Shown here piece after piece: positions 11,084 to 22,646 of a DNA stretch of 64,000 nucleotides. The stretch spans positions 249,608-313,607 of the forward strand of contig MU270016.1 in assembly GCA_021432635.1 (NCBI GenBank). Direction: 5' to 3'. A model generated the notes under the pieces. The model ran no database searches. It was not told where the DNA came from and saw only the letters and a program-made list of their open reading frames with translations. The DNA comes from Thozetella sp. PMI_491. Lineage: Eukaryota > Ascomycota > Sordariomycetes > Chaetosphaeriales > Chaetosphaeriaceae. Within the stretch, counting starts at the first letter, position 1, and every line of letters begins with the position of its first letter. The translations under genes and the position numbers were made by a program.

Positions 11084-12254
11084 GCGTGGCCATAGGGCTG
11101 CCCAGTCAATGAAACCATATGGAGGTTACATTCGTAAAGCTCTTTAGAACACAACGACCGGCGAAATGAAAGGCTTGATGTGCGGGAACTTGCCGGCTTA
11201 GTCATCTTGGGTGCTGTGCTTCAAGATAGTCACAAGACAACCAGCCATCATTTTCGGCATCAGATTTATCAGATACTTTGACTAAATATTTATCTGTGCG
11301 CCTCGAGTAGAAAAGTAGTAGCCGTTCAGGAGCGAGGCTAGCAAGTACCGGTAGAGATGTGCAAGGGGGGTCGGGGGGTCCCATTGCGACCCAACAGCTC
11401 CCGATCATAGCTAAAACGCATGTATGAACGCCATCTGGTGTCGTGCCGCAGGCAGCGCCAATCTGCCTTGGGAAGGCCATCGGACCAATGAGAAACATGA
11501 GCCGGCAACAGGTGGTTACCACTCGTCGCCACCGTAAACGAGCCACTCCCACAAGGTTCATGCATCGGTACGACGCACCACTGATGCTATATTCTGCGCA
11601 GTACCAGATCCGCCGATTCAAATGAAACATATCCACAAGGAACGCAGCATAATGGGCTCTATAGCGCTATGTAACACCGCGTGATCGTCTAATGCCGTGG
11701 ATCGAAGTATTAATCAGCTGCACATTAGGATGCAAGGTACAATAAGCCACTAGCTCACTGTATCATATGTCAGGAAACCAAGTTCCAACAGAACCCGCCC
11801 GGCCAAAGTGCCGCAAAAAGCAGTTACAAGTCAATGTTTCGATACAAGGTTGAACCTTAGAGAAATAGCCGCATCACCATGGTCAGAATTAGGAATATCC
11901 GCGCAAGGCACTCTGTCAGGCAGCAAGTGACTGTAAGGCGAAAAAGACCCGGGAACACACTCCAATAGGAATGCGTGTAGTGGCTGAACAGGCAAATATC
12001 TATTGGTCAGGCAGCCAAATGCACTCCTAAACCCATTTTGGCAGATGCCGGAGACGAGGCGTACGTCCAGAAAATGCGCAATGCATAGCACCACACCGAT
12101 ATGCATTCCTACTTTTTAGCGCAATGCTAAGTACCTAGTGCTAAAAGTAAGGTATATCCACGTCCTTCCTCCTCTTCGAGCCATCGCTAGGTCTCCAACT
12201 CTACTTCCTCATCTCTCTTCCCATGGCCATTCACTAAGTATGTAACAGATCATC
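11084..12254. other. Intergenic, methyltransferase to ankyrin gene
   Basis: No confident gene. A minus-strand open stretch at 11338-11565 has some protein-like character (Cys, Gly and His), but no start, signal peptide or splice partner was found. The 3' end holds the promoter of the ankyrin gene. Confidence 0.4.
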
Positions 12255-15200
12255 ATGGCTTGCAGGCCATTTTTCCGTTACCATGAGGTCATGGAAAGGT
12301 AAGCCGCCTTTTCTATACGCTGCCAACCTCGTAGGTAGTTATCCTCTAACCATATTTAAAGTGGGTGTGTCTGCAACGCATGGTCCTCTGGCCACGGCCT
12401 TTACCAGGAAAGCCCACCACCAAACGAAGATATAGCACCTGCATTCGTTGTCCGAAAAGACCGCCGGCAAGGAACACTATTTGTAGACATTCGAAGCGAA
12501 CAACTCATCTTAAGCCTTGCTAAGGTGCAGTGTCTATTTCCAGATCCCCACAATATCGGTTACGAAGAATTGCTTCGTCGCTACGCCATAATTCGGAGCC
12601 TGGCGAATATACTTCCTGGAGAAACCAACCACGTCTTAGACTTGGACTATGAAGATAGCGAAGTGCGACTACTAGCATGTGACTTTCTCGGTGATCAAGC
12701 CGTGTTCGACAGCTTCGGTATAGACGATCTCAAACAGAAATCTATTCTGTTGGAGCAGCACTGGCGGGACATGCAGCACCGTGCGATTGAGTGGGATCTC
12801 GACTGCCTGAGCTCGGTTGTCCCAGCGGAAATAGAGAATGAAACGCAATCTGTCGTTCCTATAAAACCACGCGGCCTTCTTCCTTACCCCATCCAGCTAC
12901 AGCTTCGAGATGCTATCTTGACCAACAACCCGCAAAAAGTCAAGGGACTTCTTCAAGGTCGTGACGGCTTAGTCGATGGACCCTCTATGAAGGCAGCAAT
13001 CGAGGGTGGCCAGCCGGAGCTCTGGAACATCTTGCTAGACCACGGTTCAGCACTCGACAACCAAGGTTTCCGAGAAAAGCCAATATTTCAACCGCTGAAA
13101 GACGAGTTCCATGTTTCCGTCCAGTCTTTTATAGGTTCCAATGCTGGTGTTGACTCCCTTGAGGATGGAGAAACCCTACTAGCCGAGGCAGCTCGGCGCG
13201 GCCGCCGCGACATTGTCTGGTGCCTCTGTGAGCACGGTGTTGATCCTAATTCTCAAGTCGAACCCGGGATGGCACTTTGGGAGCTGGCTACCGAAAGGGG
13301 CCATTCCGGAGTCGCGTTAGATCTCTGCCGCTACGGCGCTAAGGTGGATCCGCTTTCACCATTTGCCCAGCGGCTGCTACTAGAGGTAGTTGAACAGAGA
13401 CATGTCGACATCCTCAGCCACCTCTACCTAAACGGTGTTGACATCAACCCTGATTATGGAGGTCGTCGGGTAACGCCGATAATTCATGCAGCGATGGCCG
13501 GACATCTTAAAATTGTCCAATATCTTCACAAAAACGGCGCCAACATCAACCCTGATTATGGAGGTCGTCGTGCAACGCCGATAAACAATGCAGCGATGGG
13601 TGGACATCTTGAAGTTGTCCAATATCTTCACAAAAACGGCGCCAACATAAACCCGGATTATGGTGGCAATTGGATGACACCGATGTACCACGCAGCTCAG
13701 AATGGGCATCTCAAGGTTGTCGAATACTTACATCGAAACGGCGTCGACATCAACCTAGACTATGAAAGTATGATGTCGCCCATAAAACTTGCGGTGAGGA
13801 GCGGGCAGCTCATGGTTGTCCGATACCTCCACCAAAACGGCGTTGACATTGACCCCGATTATGGAGGCCGTTGGTTCCGACTGATAGACCATGCAGCTAA
13901 GAATGGACATCTTGATATTGTCCAATACTTCCACCAAAACGGCGTTAATATCCACCCCGATTATGGAGGTCATTACTTCAGACCAATAGACCTCGCGGCT
14001 GACCATGGGCATCTCGAGGTTGTGAAATATATCGACCAAAGAGTAGTCGAAGCTCCGGATATACAACTGCTGAATCCGTTGATATATGCGTCCAGGAGCA
14101 ATCATGAGGCTATCATGGCATATCTTCGCGGTCGCCTCAGTGCCCAAAGTCCAATCAAACCAGGAAATGTCGAAGGGGTCCGTCTTTTTCTTGCGGGTCG
14201 GCCAAATTTCAGGGGCACTTCACTTAGCTCGACGATTGGAACCGATGGATATAAAGAGTCTGCTGAGCTCCTAGTCGCAGCTTGCGTTGGAGATGTGGAT
14301 ATCCTTCGCTTGCTACTCGATCGACATTTTGAGGTCCAAAAAAGCGGCTTCTCATCTCTCGCACTTGAGTTGGCTTGCCATTTTAACCATAAGTCGGCCT
14401 CTCGGTTTCTTGCATCACGCCATGCAAAGATGGGACTCACGGCGAATGATTACCTTCGCGACTGGGAAGAACTCGGCGGTTGGATATCTCAACAGCCAAT
14501 ATTTCCTGACCCCTTGACGAGTCTAAAAGCAGCATGTTTTCGTACTCGTGAACAAAGTCTTGTCGAGGCACTGGTAACGCAAAAGAGCGACAAGGAGACG
14601 GCATATTCGACTCTCCTTTGCCTTCGAAGGTCATTGATCAAAACTCATCAACACATGCTCCTTAAAAGCAAGAACAGTGGATCAGAAGCTTTCGGAAATT
14701 TTGGCAAAACTGTGTCAAAATCGTCGGACGCATGGGCGAAGGGGATATTGACAATGCGCCACATCACCCGTGGGATCCCACCACAAGAGCTCCACGCCGT
14801 CATCTGTTGCTTGCTGGCTGCAGATTCGATGCGTACGGTTCATCTTCGTAACGCTTCACAAAGCGAAGCCGAGGAGGTTTGGAGTCTCGATAAGTAGCGC
14901 TCCCCGAAGCCTACAGCTACGCAAGGGCATGCTAACCATAACAGGTTTACGGGTGACTTCCATCGTTGGAGGGAATTTGTACCGGAGAATGACCGGGACT
15001 TATTCAACGAAATAGTGACTGCAGTTTGGGGCCCAGTGGCACCAACATCTCTTGGCGAGCATGAGAATTGCGCCAAAGAGAGATTAGAGGACCTCAGAAA
15101 ACTCCTCATACGTATAATACCCGATTCAAGCGTGTCTCCGGACTTCTGGGATTATGGAACTCACCATAGGATCGGAGGATACCGACTTGCCGTTCTCCAG

Positions 15201-15503
15201 AGACGATTCACCCACGAAAATATCGGAGAGCCACTATCCACAATACCGACGATTACACCCCCCAACGAGCCACCAGACAAGCAATTAGGCTCTGAAAGGG
15301 TGCCTCCTGATAATCTAGAGCCTCCAGACTTAAACCCTCACCCCGAAATCGGGACACCGGATAAGCTCGAGCCGTTTAGCATCGATATTTCAGAGACTCC
15401 AGTTTCCGCATTCGAACACGATTTTACCTTAATCACGTGGCTCGCGTCTGGATTTATATTCGGAATAATACTCACCCTGTTGCTCTGTGGGCATTTCCAG
15501 TAG
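12255..15503 (+). CDS. Large ankyrin-repeat protein with C-terminal transmembrane anchor
   Basis: Model exons are 12255-12298, 12413-14893 and 14945-15503 (1027 aa). The last intron (GTAGCG...AACAG, with GCTAAC branch) is well supported. The first intron is less certain: coding character clearly extends upstream to 12413, and the small ATG exon was chosen because it joins in frame. Residues 355-557 hold six near-identical 33-34 residue ankyrin units (NPDYGG...AA..GHL..VQYLH), flanked by more divergent ankyrin-like units. Residues about 1005-1025 form a single hydrophobic helix just before the stop, suggesting a tail-anchored membrane protein with the repeats in the cytosol. No catalytic domain is visible. 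Ankyrin arrays bind proteins; the partner is unknown. Confidence 0.75.
13431..14039 (+). repeat. In-frame 102-bp tandem repeats encoding ankyrin units
   Basis: Six consecutive units begin at 13431, 13533, 13635, 13737 (99 bp), 13836 and 13938. Units 1 and 2 are almost identical at the DNA level, and units 3, 5 and 6 keep the AACGGCG...GATTATGGAGG core. This points to recent in-frame expansion. Confidence 0.85.
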
Positions 15504-15595
15504 TTTATAAACGATATGTCTAAAGTGCTAACGCGTTTCCTTAGTCTTACGCTCCCCGGAGAGTTTCGAGTCAATTGCCAGCATCGTCCTGACAC

Positions 15596-16384
15596 ATGAC
15601 AGCGATACAGGCGTCTGCAACCAAACTCTGAGCCGCAACTGTATCATGTTGATGGTGTACTTTCAGTTACAGAAGACCACAATTTTGACCCGATGTTGCA
15701 GTCAAGCTATCCCAGCTACTTCCAACCCAGCCTTTACAGAAAGCTTTTCAAGCCCAAGTTGGTCCTCTAGCTATAGCGAGTCCACGTTCGCCGTCACCCC
15801 TAGCACGTCCACCAGATCAGAGACGCTAGCAACACTGTCAGACCTCTCCTGCAACTTCACTTTTTGCGCATGAAACTCACGGATTAAATAGCACGCACGA
15901 GATTCCAGCGTCACGAAGACGACCAGCCTTGAAAAAACAAGGCTATGTATGTGATCGCTGCGGGACGACTATCGGGACGAAGTTCAATTTGAATAGACAC
16001 CAAAAATACGACTGTAAAATGGGGACCGCTGTCACATTCAACTGTGACCGTGGCTGTGGCAAAAAGTTCTCGCGCAAGGAGTATATGAGGCTGCACGCCG
16101 CTAGCTCGCGGTGCAGGTTATTTCCACACTCGAAAAGGGAGAGGAAAGAATCGACTCCTAGCTCATCTACACAGATTCAACAAGATCAAACTAACGTGCC
16201 AGGCTTAGAGGATGTGGCGATGGCTCTTTTCAATGCTCCAGACTTCGTCACTGGCGTGTCGATCACTAACTTCTCTGCCGCGACTCAGGAGCGGGCTGGG
16301 ATGGATATGGAACTCTGCGGGAACATCTCTCTTGCCCTTTCTACTCCTTTGGATTTCAATTTCGGCGCGATGGAGTACTTTTAG
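15596..16384 (+). pseudogene. C2H2 zinc-finger protein, probably broken
   Basis: The intact 3' part (about 15825-16384) encodes a Cys2-His2 finger (CDRCGTTIGTKFNLNRHQKYDC, residues split here by function: Cys pair CDRC, helix with FNLNRH) and a second finger-like unit (C..GCGKKFSRKEYMRLH). A Ser/Thr/Gln-rich tail ends GAMEYF. Upstream, protein-like sequence continues in two frames: one through HNFDPMLQSSYPSYF (about 15650-15735), then a different frame through ARPPDQRR up to an in-frame TAG at 15821. A frameshift near 15735-15745 plus that TAG break the gene, unless unseen introns rescue it. The family is fungal nuclear DNA-binding proteins. The gene starts only about 90 bp after the ankyrin stop. 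Confidence 0.6.
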
Positions 16385-17393
16385 AGTTCTGATTTATTAT
16401 TTTAGCGAGACTACATGAAGGTTTGAGCAATAACCAGTCTAAATCTATAACTATGTTAAAATGTGCTACATGGGATAAAGGTAATATAGACAGACTGCTG
16501 ACGTCCACGGCTCTAGGCTTAATGAACAGCACCCTTGTCCTACCTGGAGCTATTTCTGCCGGCTCATCTCTGCATTGAGTCGCGGTGGCACAAGTGATAA
16601 AATGCCTAGCTGGCCACTACAGGAAGAGGTTGATCGAAGAGATGAGGGGCAGGATGCTACTGTGATGCCTGCTCAGAGGAAGACTGTGAGTCTCGAGGAT
16701 GTGACTCGGATTCCCCTTTCCCAATAGTCGTGAAATAGTCTCTCCGAGCTGAATATCGTCAGCCATGCCTCTCAACAAGGTTTCACTCGAGATCGAGTTG
16801 TTAGAGTGGGGTCTAGCGTAACATCGTGTAGGCGGACCTATCCCGGTCACTTGGATGTCGAGTCGGGTCCGAATCCGCATCAGATAGGACTATTTGTGCT
16901 CAGTTAGATGAAGTTGCAGCCTAAAACTGGAAGCAGCAGTATTAGACTTTTGTAGCGGCTCAATTCTACCGAGCGATAGGTAGAGGTATCTTAGCAGGGT
17001 AAGAGGCGGCTCAAAAAAAGACTTGGTATATGATTCTTGCATCCGGGGTTAGCTGAAGTAGTTTGGGGGCGCCCATGAAAACCACTCAGTCGTGGCCACG
17101 GCGGAGCATGGTGGAGCACACCTATCAAATAGAGAAGAAAGCAACGCAAGACTCGATTTTACAACAGCATAGCCATGCTCTAGGGGTTAAAGATAATAAC
17201 TAAATAGACCTGGTGAATGCGACCCTCCGCGCCCGATGCTATGAGATAATTGCATTAGATAATTTGTTAGTGGTACAATTGGTAGCGCATTTGACCATCA
17301 TTGACCCTGGCTGTGCCTGTCCTCTCGCACGTGGTATCACTATCGAACAGCCCCTACATCCCTGAACCGCCTTAAACATAACAAATATTCCGA
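16385..17393. other. Intergenic, zinc-finger remnant to SGNH gene
   Basis: No gene seen. A tRNA-like A-box motif (TGGTACAATTGG) occurs near 17269, but no B box accompanies it. Confidence 0.5.
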
Positions 17394-18788
17394 CTAACTG
17401 CTCACGCTAAGAACCGTAGGAGCCCACGGGGACCTGACAGTCTGCTCGCAGTACGCCCTCACTCTCGCCTCCCACTGCTCTCCGTTCGTGACCCATGGCG
17501 CATCGATGTGCTGTGACTGTGTGTAGTTGACAACATCTGAAGGCCATTCTGTGCCCACAGAGCGAAGCTGGATATCGTAGCCATACACGCCATACATGCG
17601 GTCCCAGGTAAAGGTCGTTCCACTAGGTCCTAGTTGCGAGGCGACGTTCTCGGGTACAGGGCAGATGTGAGTCGGGAAGACGGAGGGGAGCTGCAACGGC
17701 GCGCGTCCCATGCCGTATTTCTCGTGCAACGTCGTGCTGAAGGCATACGCGATCTCGAAGTCACCCCGGTGGTTGGGATGAAGCCCGTCAAAGCCTGCAG
17801 GACAACCATCGGTGCCGCCTGGGAAAGGGTTAGTACAGATTTAGGAAAGCAGCGAGCACGCGGGTCACAAACAAGAGTATACCGCCTCGAAGTTCACAAA
17901 CTCGACGGGTGATCCGGGAGACGACCATTTCGGTATCGCCTTGTATAACCTGTGGTTATAGTCCTGCGTCATGGCCGGAAGCTGTCCCAACTTGGTCCGC
18001 TGCGGCACATTGGAGACGGCAAAACGTAGCTTGGGGTCGACAGCGCGCGCGTTGTTGATGAGACTCTCCATGGCCGTGAGCAAGTTCACAATCCGTTCCT
18101 CGTAAAGCTCTACGGCCCACGCTAGATCGTTGAACCCCAATTCGACGAAGACGTAGTTGGGACGGTGGTTCCGGATTTGCTCGGCGATCAGCGTGGCGTC
18201 GATGTGGGCGCTTTGGCCCCAAACAGCAAAGTGCTCGCGGCCGTTGACGAGGAAAGCCGGGTCGACGTCGCGGGCGTAGCCGCCGTCCTTAGTATTCACT
18301 CTGGGGGCGATCCGTGGGGTCTCCGCCCGGGTGACGGGCCCGAAAGTGGGAGTCCAAAATGGCTTGTCGCTTCCCCCGTCTATCGGGGCCGGCACAGTGC
18401 CATTGTACGGGCCGACGAAGGTCACGTCGACGTCGTTGTCCCGAAACCACTCCCACAAGCGATAGCGCCAGGTGTATGCGCCCTCCCAGCCCTGCGAGAT
18501 CGAGTCCCCCACAATCATGACGCGCATGGGCTTATTGTGTCCCGCGGAGCCCGCCTTCCCTGACGAGGACCCAAGAAGATAGCCCAAGGCGCCGAACACG
18601 AGGGCGGAGAGGAGGCCGACGGCTAGATAGGTGACTGCTTTCCGTACGCTCGATCTCGGCCGCCGCCTGAGCGGATCCTCGTAATCGAGCCACTCCTTGG
18701 GCTCTGGCGAGCGGGATACATCGTCGCTCGTGTCGCGGTCGTCCGAGTCGGAGCCCAACAGCCTCGCTTTCTGCTCTAAGGGATCCAT
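17394..18788 (-). CDS. Type II membrane SGNH/GDSL-like hydrolase with C-terminal FN3-like domain
   Basis: Exons are 18788-17873 and 17818-17394 (446 aa). The intron has a perfect TACTAAC branch site and CCCAG acceptor; its GTTTGT donor was chosen because only it joins the frame. A cytosolic Asp/Ser-rich N-terminus precedes one TM helix (about 51-73). The SGNH fold follows: block I GDSISQG (Ser96), block III GFND (Asn220) and block V DGLH (Asp316, His319) supply the catalytic and oxyanion residues. Residues about 345-446 resemble a fibronectin type III domain (TFTWDRMYGVYGYDIQ). The enzyme should face the lumen or exterior as an esterase or deacetylase, perhaps on cell-wall carbohydrate. Its promoter region runs into the assembly gap at 18949-19068. 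Confidence 0.87.
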
Positions 18789-21225
18789 GGCTGCGTGGTT
18801 GGAGCCGGTGTCAGTTCCACAGCAAAGTTGGGGCCCGGCAGACACGTCCCACGCGCGGAAGAGGGGCTTGGAGGTGATTATATTTTCTGGCCCCCAGGGA
18901 AGCGAGGGAATGTGGTGCAATCTCGGACTAAACCGCATTTCGTGGTTCNNNNNNNNNNNNNNNNNNNNNNNNNNNNNNNNNNNNNNNNNNNNNNNNNNNN
19001 NNNNNNNNNNNNNNNNNNNNNNNNNNNNNNNNNNNNNNNNNNNNNNNNNNNNNNNNNNCCCCCCCCCACCCCCCCGGGCCACTGCTTACGGTACCACAGT
19101 CTCGGCGCCAATTTGGCTCGAGCGGTCCGCCGGGCTACCCTGGACTGTCAAACCAGAGGATGGGAGTCGCGTCCTAGTTGGGTTAGCGCGGCTACGTCAG
19201 GCGAGCGGGCATACAGTATGCAGTTGGTTTTGCAAAGCCATGGCCAGTAATAATCTGTTGGGGTGGGGGTTATGTACGGAGTACGGAATACATACCTCCA
19301 AGATTGCCCACCCCTTTTTAGTCGGCGCAAATGCAAGGTTTCTCGTATTGCCTCCCCAAGTGGCTTTCGCGACCACAGTTGGGCTTGACCCGGAACACGA
19401 CGAGATGTCCTTATCTTGGCTAAGCGCCGTATGCCGGGCACAATTTCGGAACATGATAAAGCATCGGTTTTCAACCTCGCCCTCGCTTTTATCCTCGTCC
19501 TCACTAATTCTGACGCTCTGGCTGTTGTTTGCTGTTGGCAATTTGCCAAGACGCATCCCTCTACATAGTACAGAGCAGAGAGCCTAGAGAATTCTGCAAA
19601 GGGTGGGATGGCATAATCCATCCCTGTCACGTCGGGGGGGTTAGAGTCGCGCTATTGGGCGGCCAGGATAAGGTGTTGCAGCCCCATTCCTAAAAATGGG
19701 ATGGGCCGTCCGCCACCAGGCCACAGGGCTAACTCGATGCGAGCAGATTAGGTTGAGCAGCACAAAGTAATTTCACCCTTGGCAGCGAGCCTTCTTCCAA
19801 AGAAGGCAGCTTTACTGCAGTGTCTGAGGGGTAATCCTTAAATTTTTTGGTCGATTGACACACTCGTGTCTTGGTATCCGTAGATACCTTGTCAGCCGAC
19901 GGAACACAAGGGATCCAATGTCTTAGGCCTAGTTACCCAAAAGGGAGCATCATCGCCGACCACTTGAGCTAACTGGATTCAGAATGCGATTGTCTTCGAG
20001 GCACGTTGCCACAGAAGCCTTGACCAGTCGGCCCGCTGGCGTGCCTAGCGACTACCTAGGAAGCTGCGTTATCTTCACCAGCGTATGCAGCTCCACTGTT
20101 ATCTACAGATGCAAAGAATATTATCGGATTAAATCTGTATACAGCAGAGAAGGAGCTCTACCTAGACAGAATCGCCTTGTATAGGCCCACAACGGCCACC
20201 AGAGATCTCCACTGACCTCGCCTACGCAAATGAGGTTATGCGTAGATCTTTCGAACTGTGGATATTAGGGCAGGGGCTTGCCCTGTCCAATTGATGTCTC
20301 CCTGTTACAGCGATCCAAAAGTCTGGACTACATAATCTGTATGCAGGGGAAATTTGTCTTCTGGGGCCGAAAAAGGCATCTCGCAGCATGCGCCGTTTTG
20401 GCGACGGTAGGTACGCCACTGACGCTCAGCCCGAAGTGCCCACACGCACACGCAGATCCGATCGCACTTAATGCCACTTGGGGGGCTAGTGTATCACGCC
20501 CCATTGCGATTCCCATAACGGAAAATTAGAAGAAGACGCCGTTGGACTGTGGCTTCAGCTCCTGGGGTCCTATTTATACACTCCCGGCTCCCCGCATTTT
20601 ATCCCCAATGTCGCCCCAACGAAGTAGGCCCTTGGACGTCCGCGGCTGCCTCCTAATTACCAACAGGCATACTTTTGTGGCCTTGGATCGTCTCGGATGG
20701 ATGAGCTGGCAGGTAGACAGGATCGAATAGTATATGGTGTTCCCGGAGTGATGGAGTCTTCTAGTTCTATGTTGCTTGATGAACGATTAGACATAGGCGT
20801 AGTTTGTACAGAGCTGCATAGGAGTACTTAGCCCTAAGATGCTCTGATCTGTAAGCTGGCTAAAGACTGGCCGGCCTTCCAGTATTTCACCTGACTCCCA
20901 AAGTCCCGTCCCTAGCCCGAAGCAAAAGCTCGGCCAAACCCAAGTCCGTGCCGGGAAATGCAATCCGTGCCGGAACGGGGCGAATGCCGCCGGGGGAGCC
21001 CCGCCCAAGACCGGGCCATTGATGCGCCGAGGAAGCCGTCGACGGCACTAAGCGTGCGATTGTCCGCACTTTCCGGCGCCGCCTTCTGGCTAGGACCGGG
21101 GGCCATAATAGCGACGAAATCGGCACGAGAAAGAGCCTCTAGGCCGCTTTGGACTATCCCATAATTGCCAACGCCACTCTTTAACGTCTCCAAAGGACAG
21201 GACAACTGCAGCAAAACCGCGCATT
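18789..21225. other. Long intergenic region containing an assembly gap
   Basis: About 2.4 kb with no convincing gene. It includes the N run, a C-rich stretch directly after it (19069-19077), and several minus-strand open frames without any recognisable domain. Confidence 0.5.
18949..19068. other. Assembly gap (120 N)
   Basis: 120 consecutive unresolved bases. The right flank starts with a C-rich run broken by a single A, a likely cause of failed sequencing. Reading frames across the gap are meaningless. Confidence 1.
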
Positions 21226-22549
21226 ATGGCGAAACCTAAGGTTCTGCTACTTGGCAACATTGACCAGTGAGTACGCACCAGAATTACACCATCTAAACCT
21301 CTAGATACACCTAACATCTCATATGCAGTGCAAATACGACTTGGGATGGCCTCGCCGACGTCGCTGAGCTCGTCCGGATCCGGCCAGATGAGATGGACCG
21401 GCCGCAGTTCCTCGAGGCATGCAAGAGCGGGAGATTTGACGGGGTCGTTGCTATTGCCGATAGGGCCCCGTCGAGCTTCGCTACATGGGGACACAAGTGT
21501 GATGAAGAGTTGATAAGCGCTCTGCCCAGGAGCCTGAAGTATATTTGCCACAACGGTAAGCGAAACGCTGGATCACTGCCTAGTCACCCATCATTCCACA
21601 AGTAGGAGGGGCGCGGCTTCCTCTGCACGGCTTAAGCCGTCTATTCTTACATCGGAGATCCTACCCGTCTGCTAACAATCCTTCAGGGGCTGGCTACGAT
21701 AGCATTGATGTGGCTCTGTGCACAGCACGCGGGATCCACGTCTCCAACTGCCCTCTCGTCGTAGATGATGCTACCGCCGACTGCGCCATGTTCCTCATCC
21801 TCGCCGCCCTGCGCGGCTTCAACAATGGAATCTTAGCGATTCGAAACGGCGAGTGGAAAGGTGCCGTGCCGCCTCCTCCGCTCGGCCATGATCCGCAGGG
21901 CAAGGTGCTCGGTATACTCGGCATGGGCGGGATCGGCCGCAATCTGAAGAAGAAGGCGGATGCGTTCGGCATGACAACAATCTATCACAACCGAAGCCAA
22001 TTGAGAGGAGAGCTAGCGGGCGGGGCGGAGTATGTCAGCTTCGATGAGCTCCTGGCAAAGAGCGACGTGCTGAGTCTTAATCTCCCACTGAACGTGAGCT
22101 TACGCCCCCAAGCGTGCCGATGCAGGCGGATCGTGCTGCTGACCGCAGACCCCTAGCAAAACACGAGAAATATTGTATCCACGAACGAGTTCGCCAAGAT
22201 GAAACGGGGCGTGGTAATCGTTAACACGGCGCGGGGCGGGGTCATGGATGAGGACGCACTGGTCACGGCTCTCGAGTCCGGCCAGGTGTGGTCGGTAGGC
22301 CTGGACGTGTACCAACAAGAGCCGAATATCCATTCCGGGCTGGTCTCGAATCCGCATGTGTGCCTCCTTCCACACATGGGGACTTCAACGGTTGAGGTAA
22401 GGGCTCGCAACATCGTCGCGGTGTCCCAGGTGCTAACAATCCTGCAGACCAAGACTAAGATGGAGCTGTGCATGCTGGGCAACTGCCGATCCGCCCTAGA
22501 GAAGGGCAGGCTGGAGACGATTGTGCCCGAGCAGGCGCACCTGCAGTAA
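21226..22549 (+). CDS. D-isomer-specific 2-hydroxyacid dehydrogenase (glyoxylate/hydroxypyruvate reductase-like)
   Basis: Exons are 21226-21266, 21329-21555, 21687-22093, 22157-22396 and 22448-22549 (338 aa, near normal length for the family). It catalyses NAD(P)H-linked interconversion of 2-oxo and D-2-hydroxy acids. Family features in order: N-terminal substrate domain ending at HNGAGYDSIDV, dinucleotide-binding loop LGMGGIGRNL, the catalytic Arg in VNTARGGVMDEDAL, the Glu in the following helix region, and the catalytic His in LPHMGTST. It is the left-most gene of the putative sugar-acid cluster, where it could reduce a two- or three-carbon 2-oxo acid. Only about 100 bp separate its stop from the convergent regulator gene. 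Confidence 0.9.
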
Positions 22550-22646
22550 TGATGACGCCAGGGGCTTGCTCTCCCCTGTTCCAGCCATAGCCGGCAAATT
22601 GATGCCATGTATCTAGAGCCATAGAGAATGCCGCGTTCCGGGGACG

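Noticed and set aside
11202..11636. Minus-strand open frames with Cys/Trp
   Set aside because: No signal peptide, start context, splice partner or domain, and two frames compete. Mentioned only in the intergenic note.
17262..17350. tRNA-like A box (TGGTACAATTGG) near 17269
   Set aside because: No B box downstream and no foldable acceptor or anticodon stem; treated as chance or an old fragment.
18697..19587. Open frames running across the N gap
   Set aside because: Unresolved bases cannot be read; continuity there is artificial.
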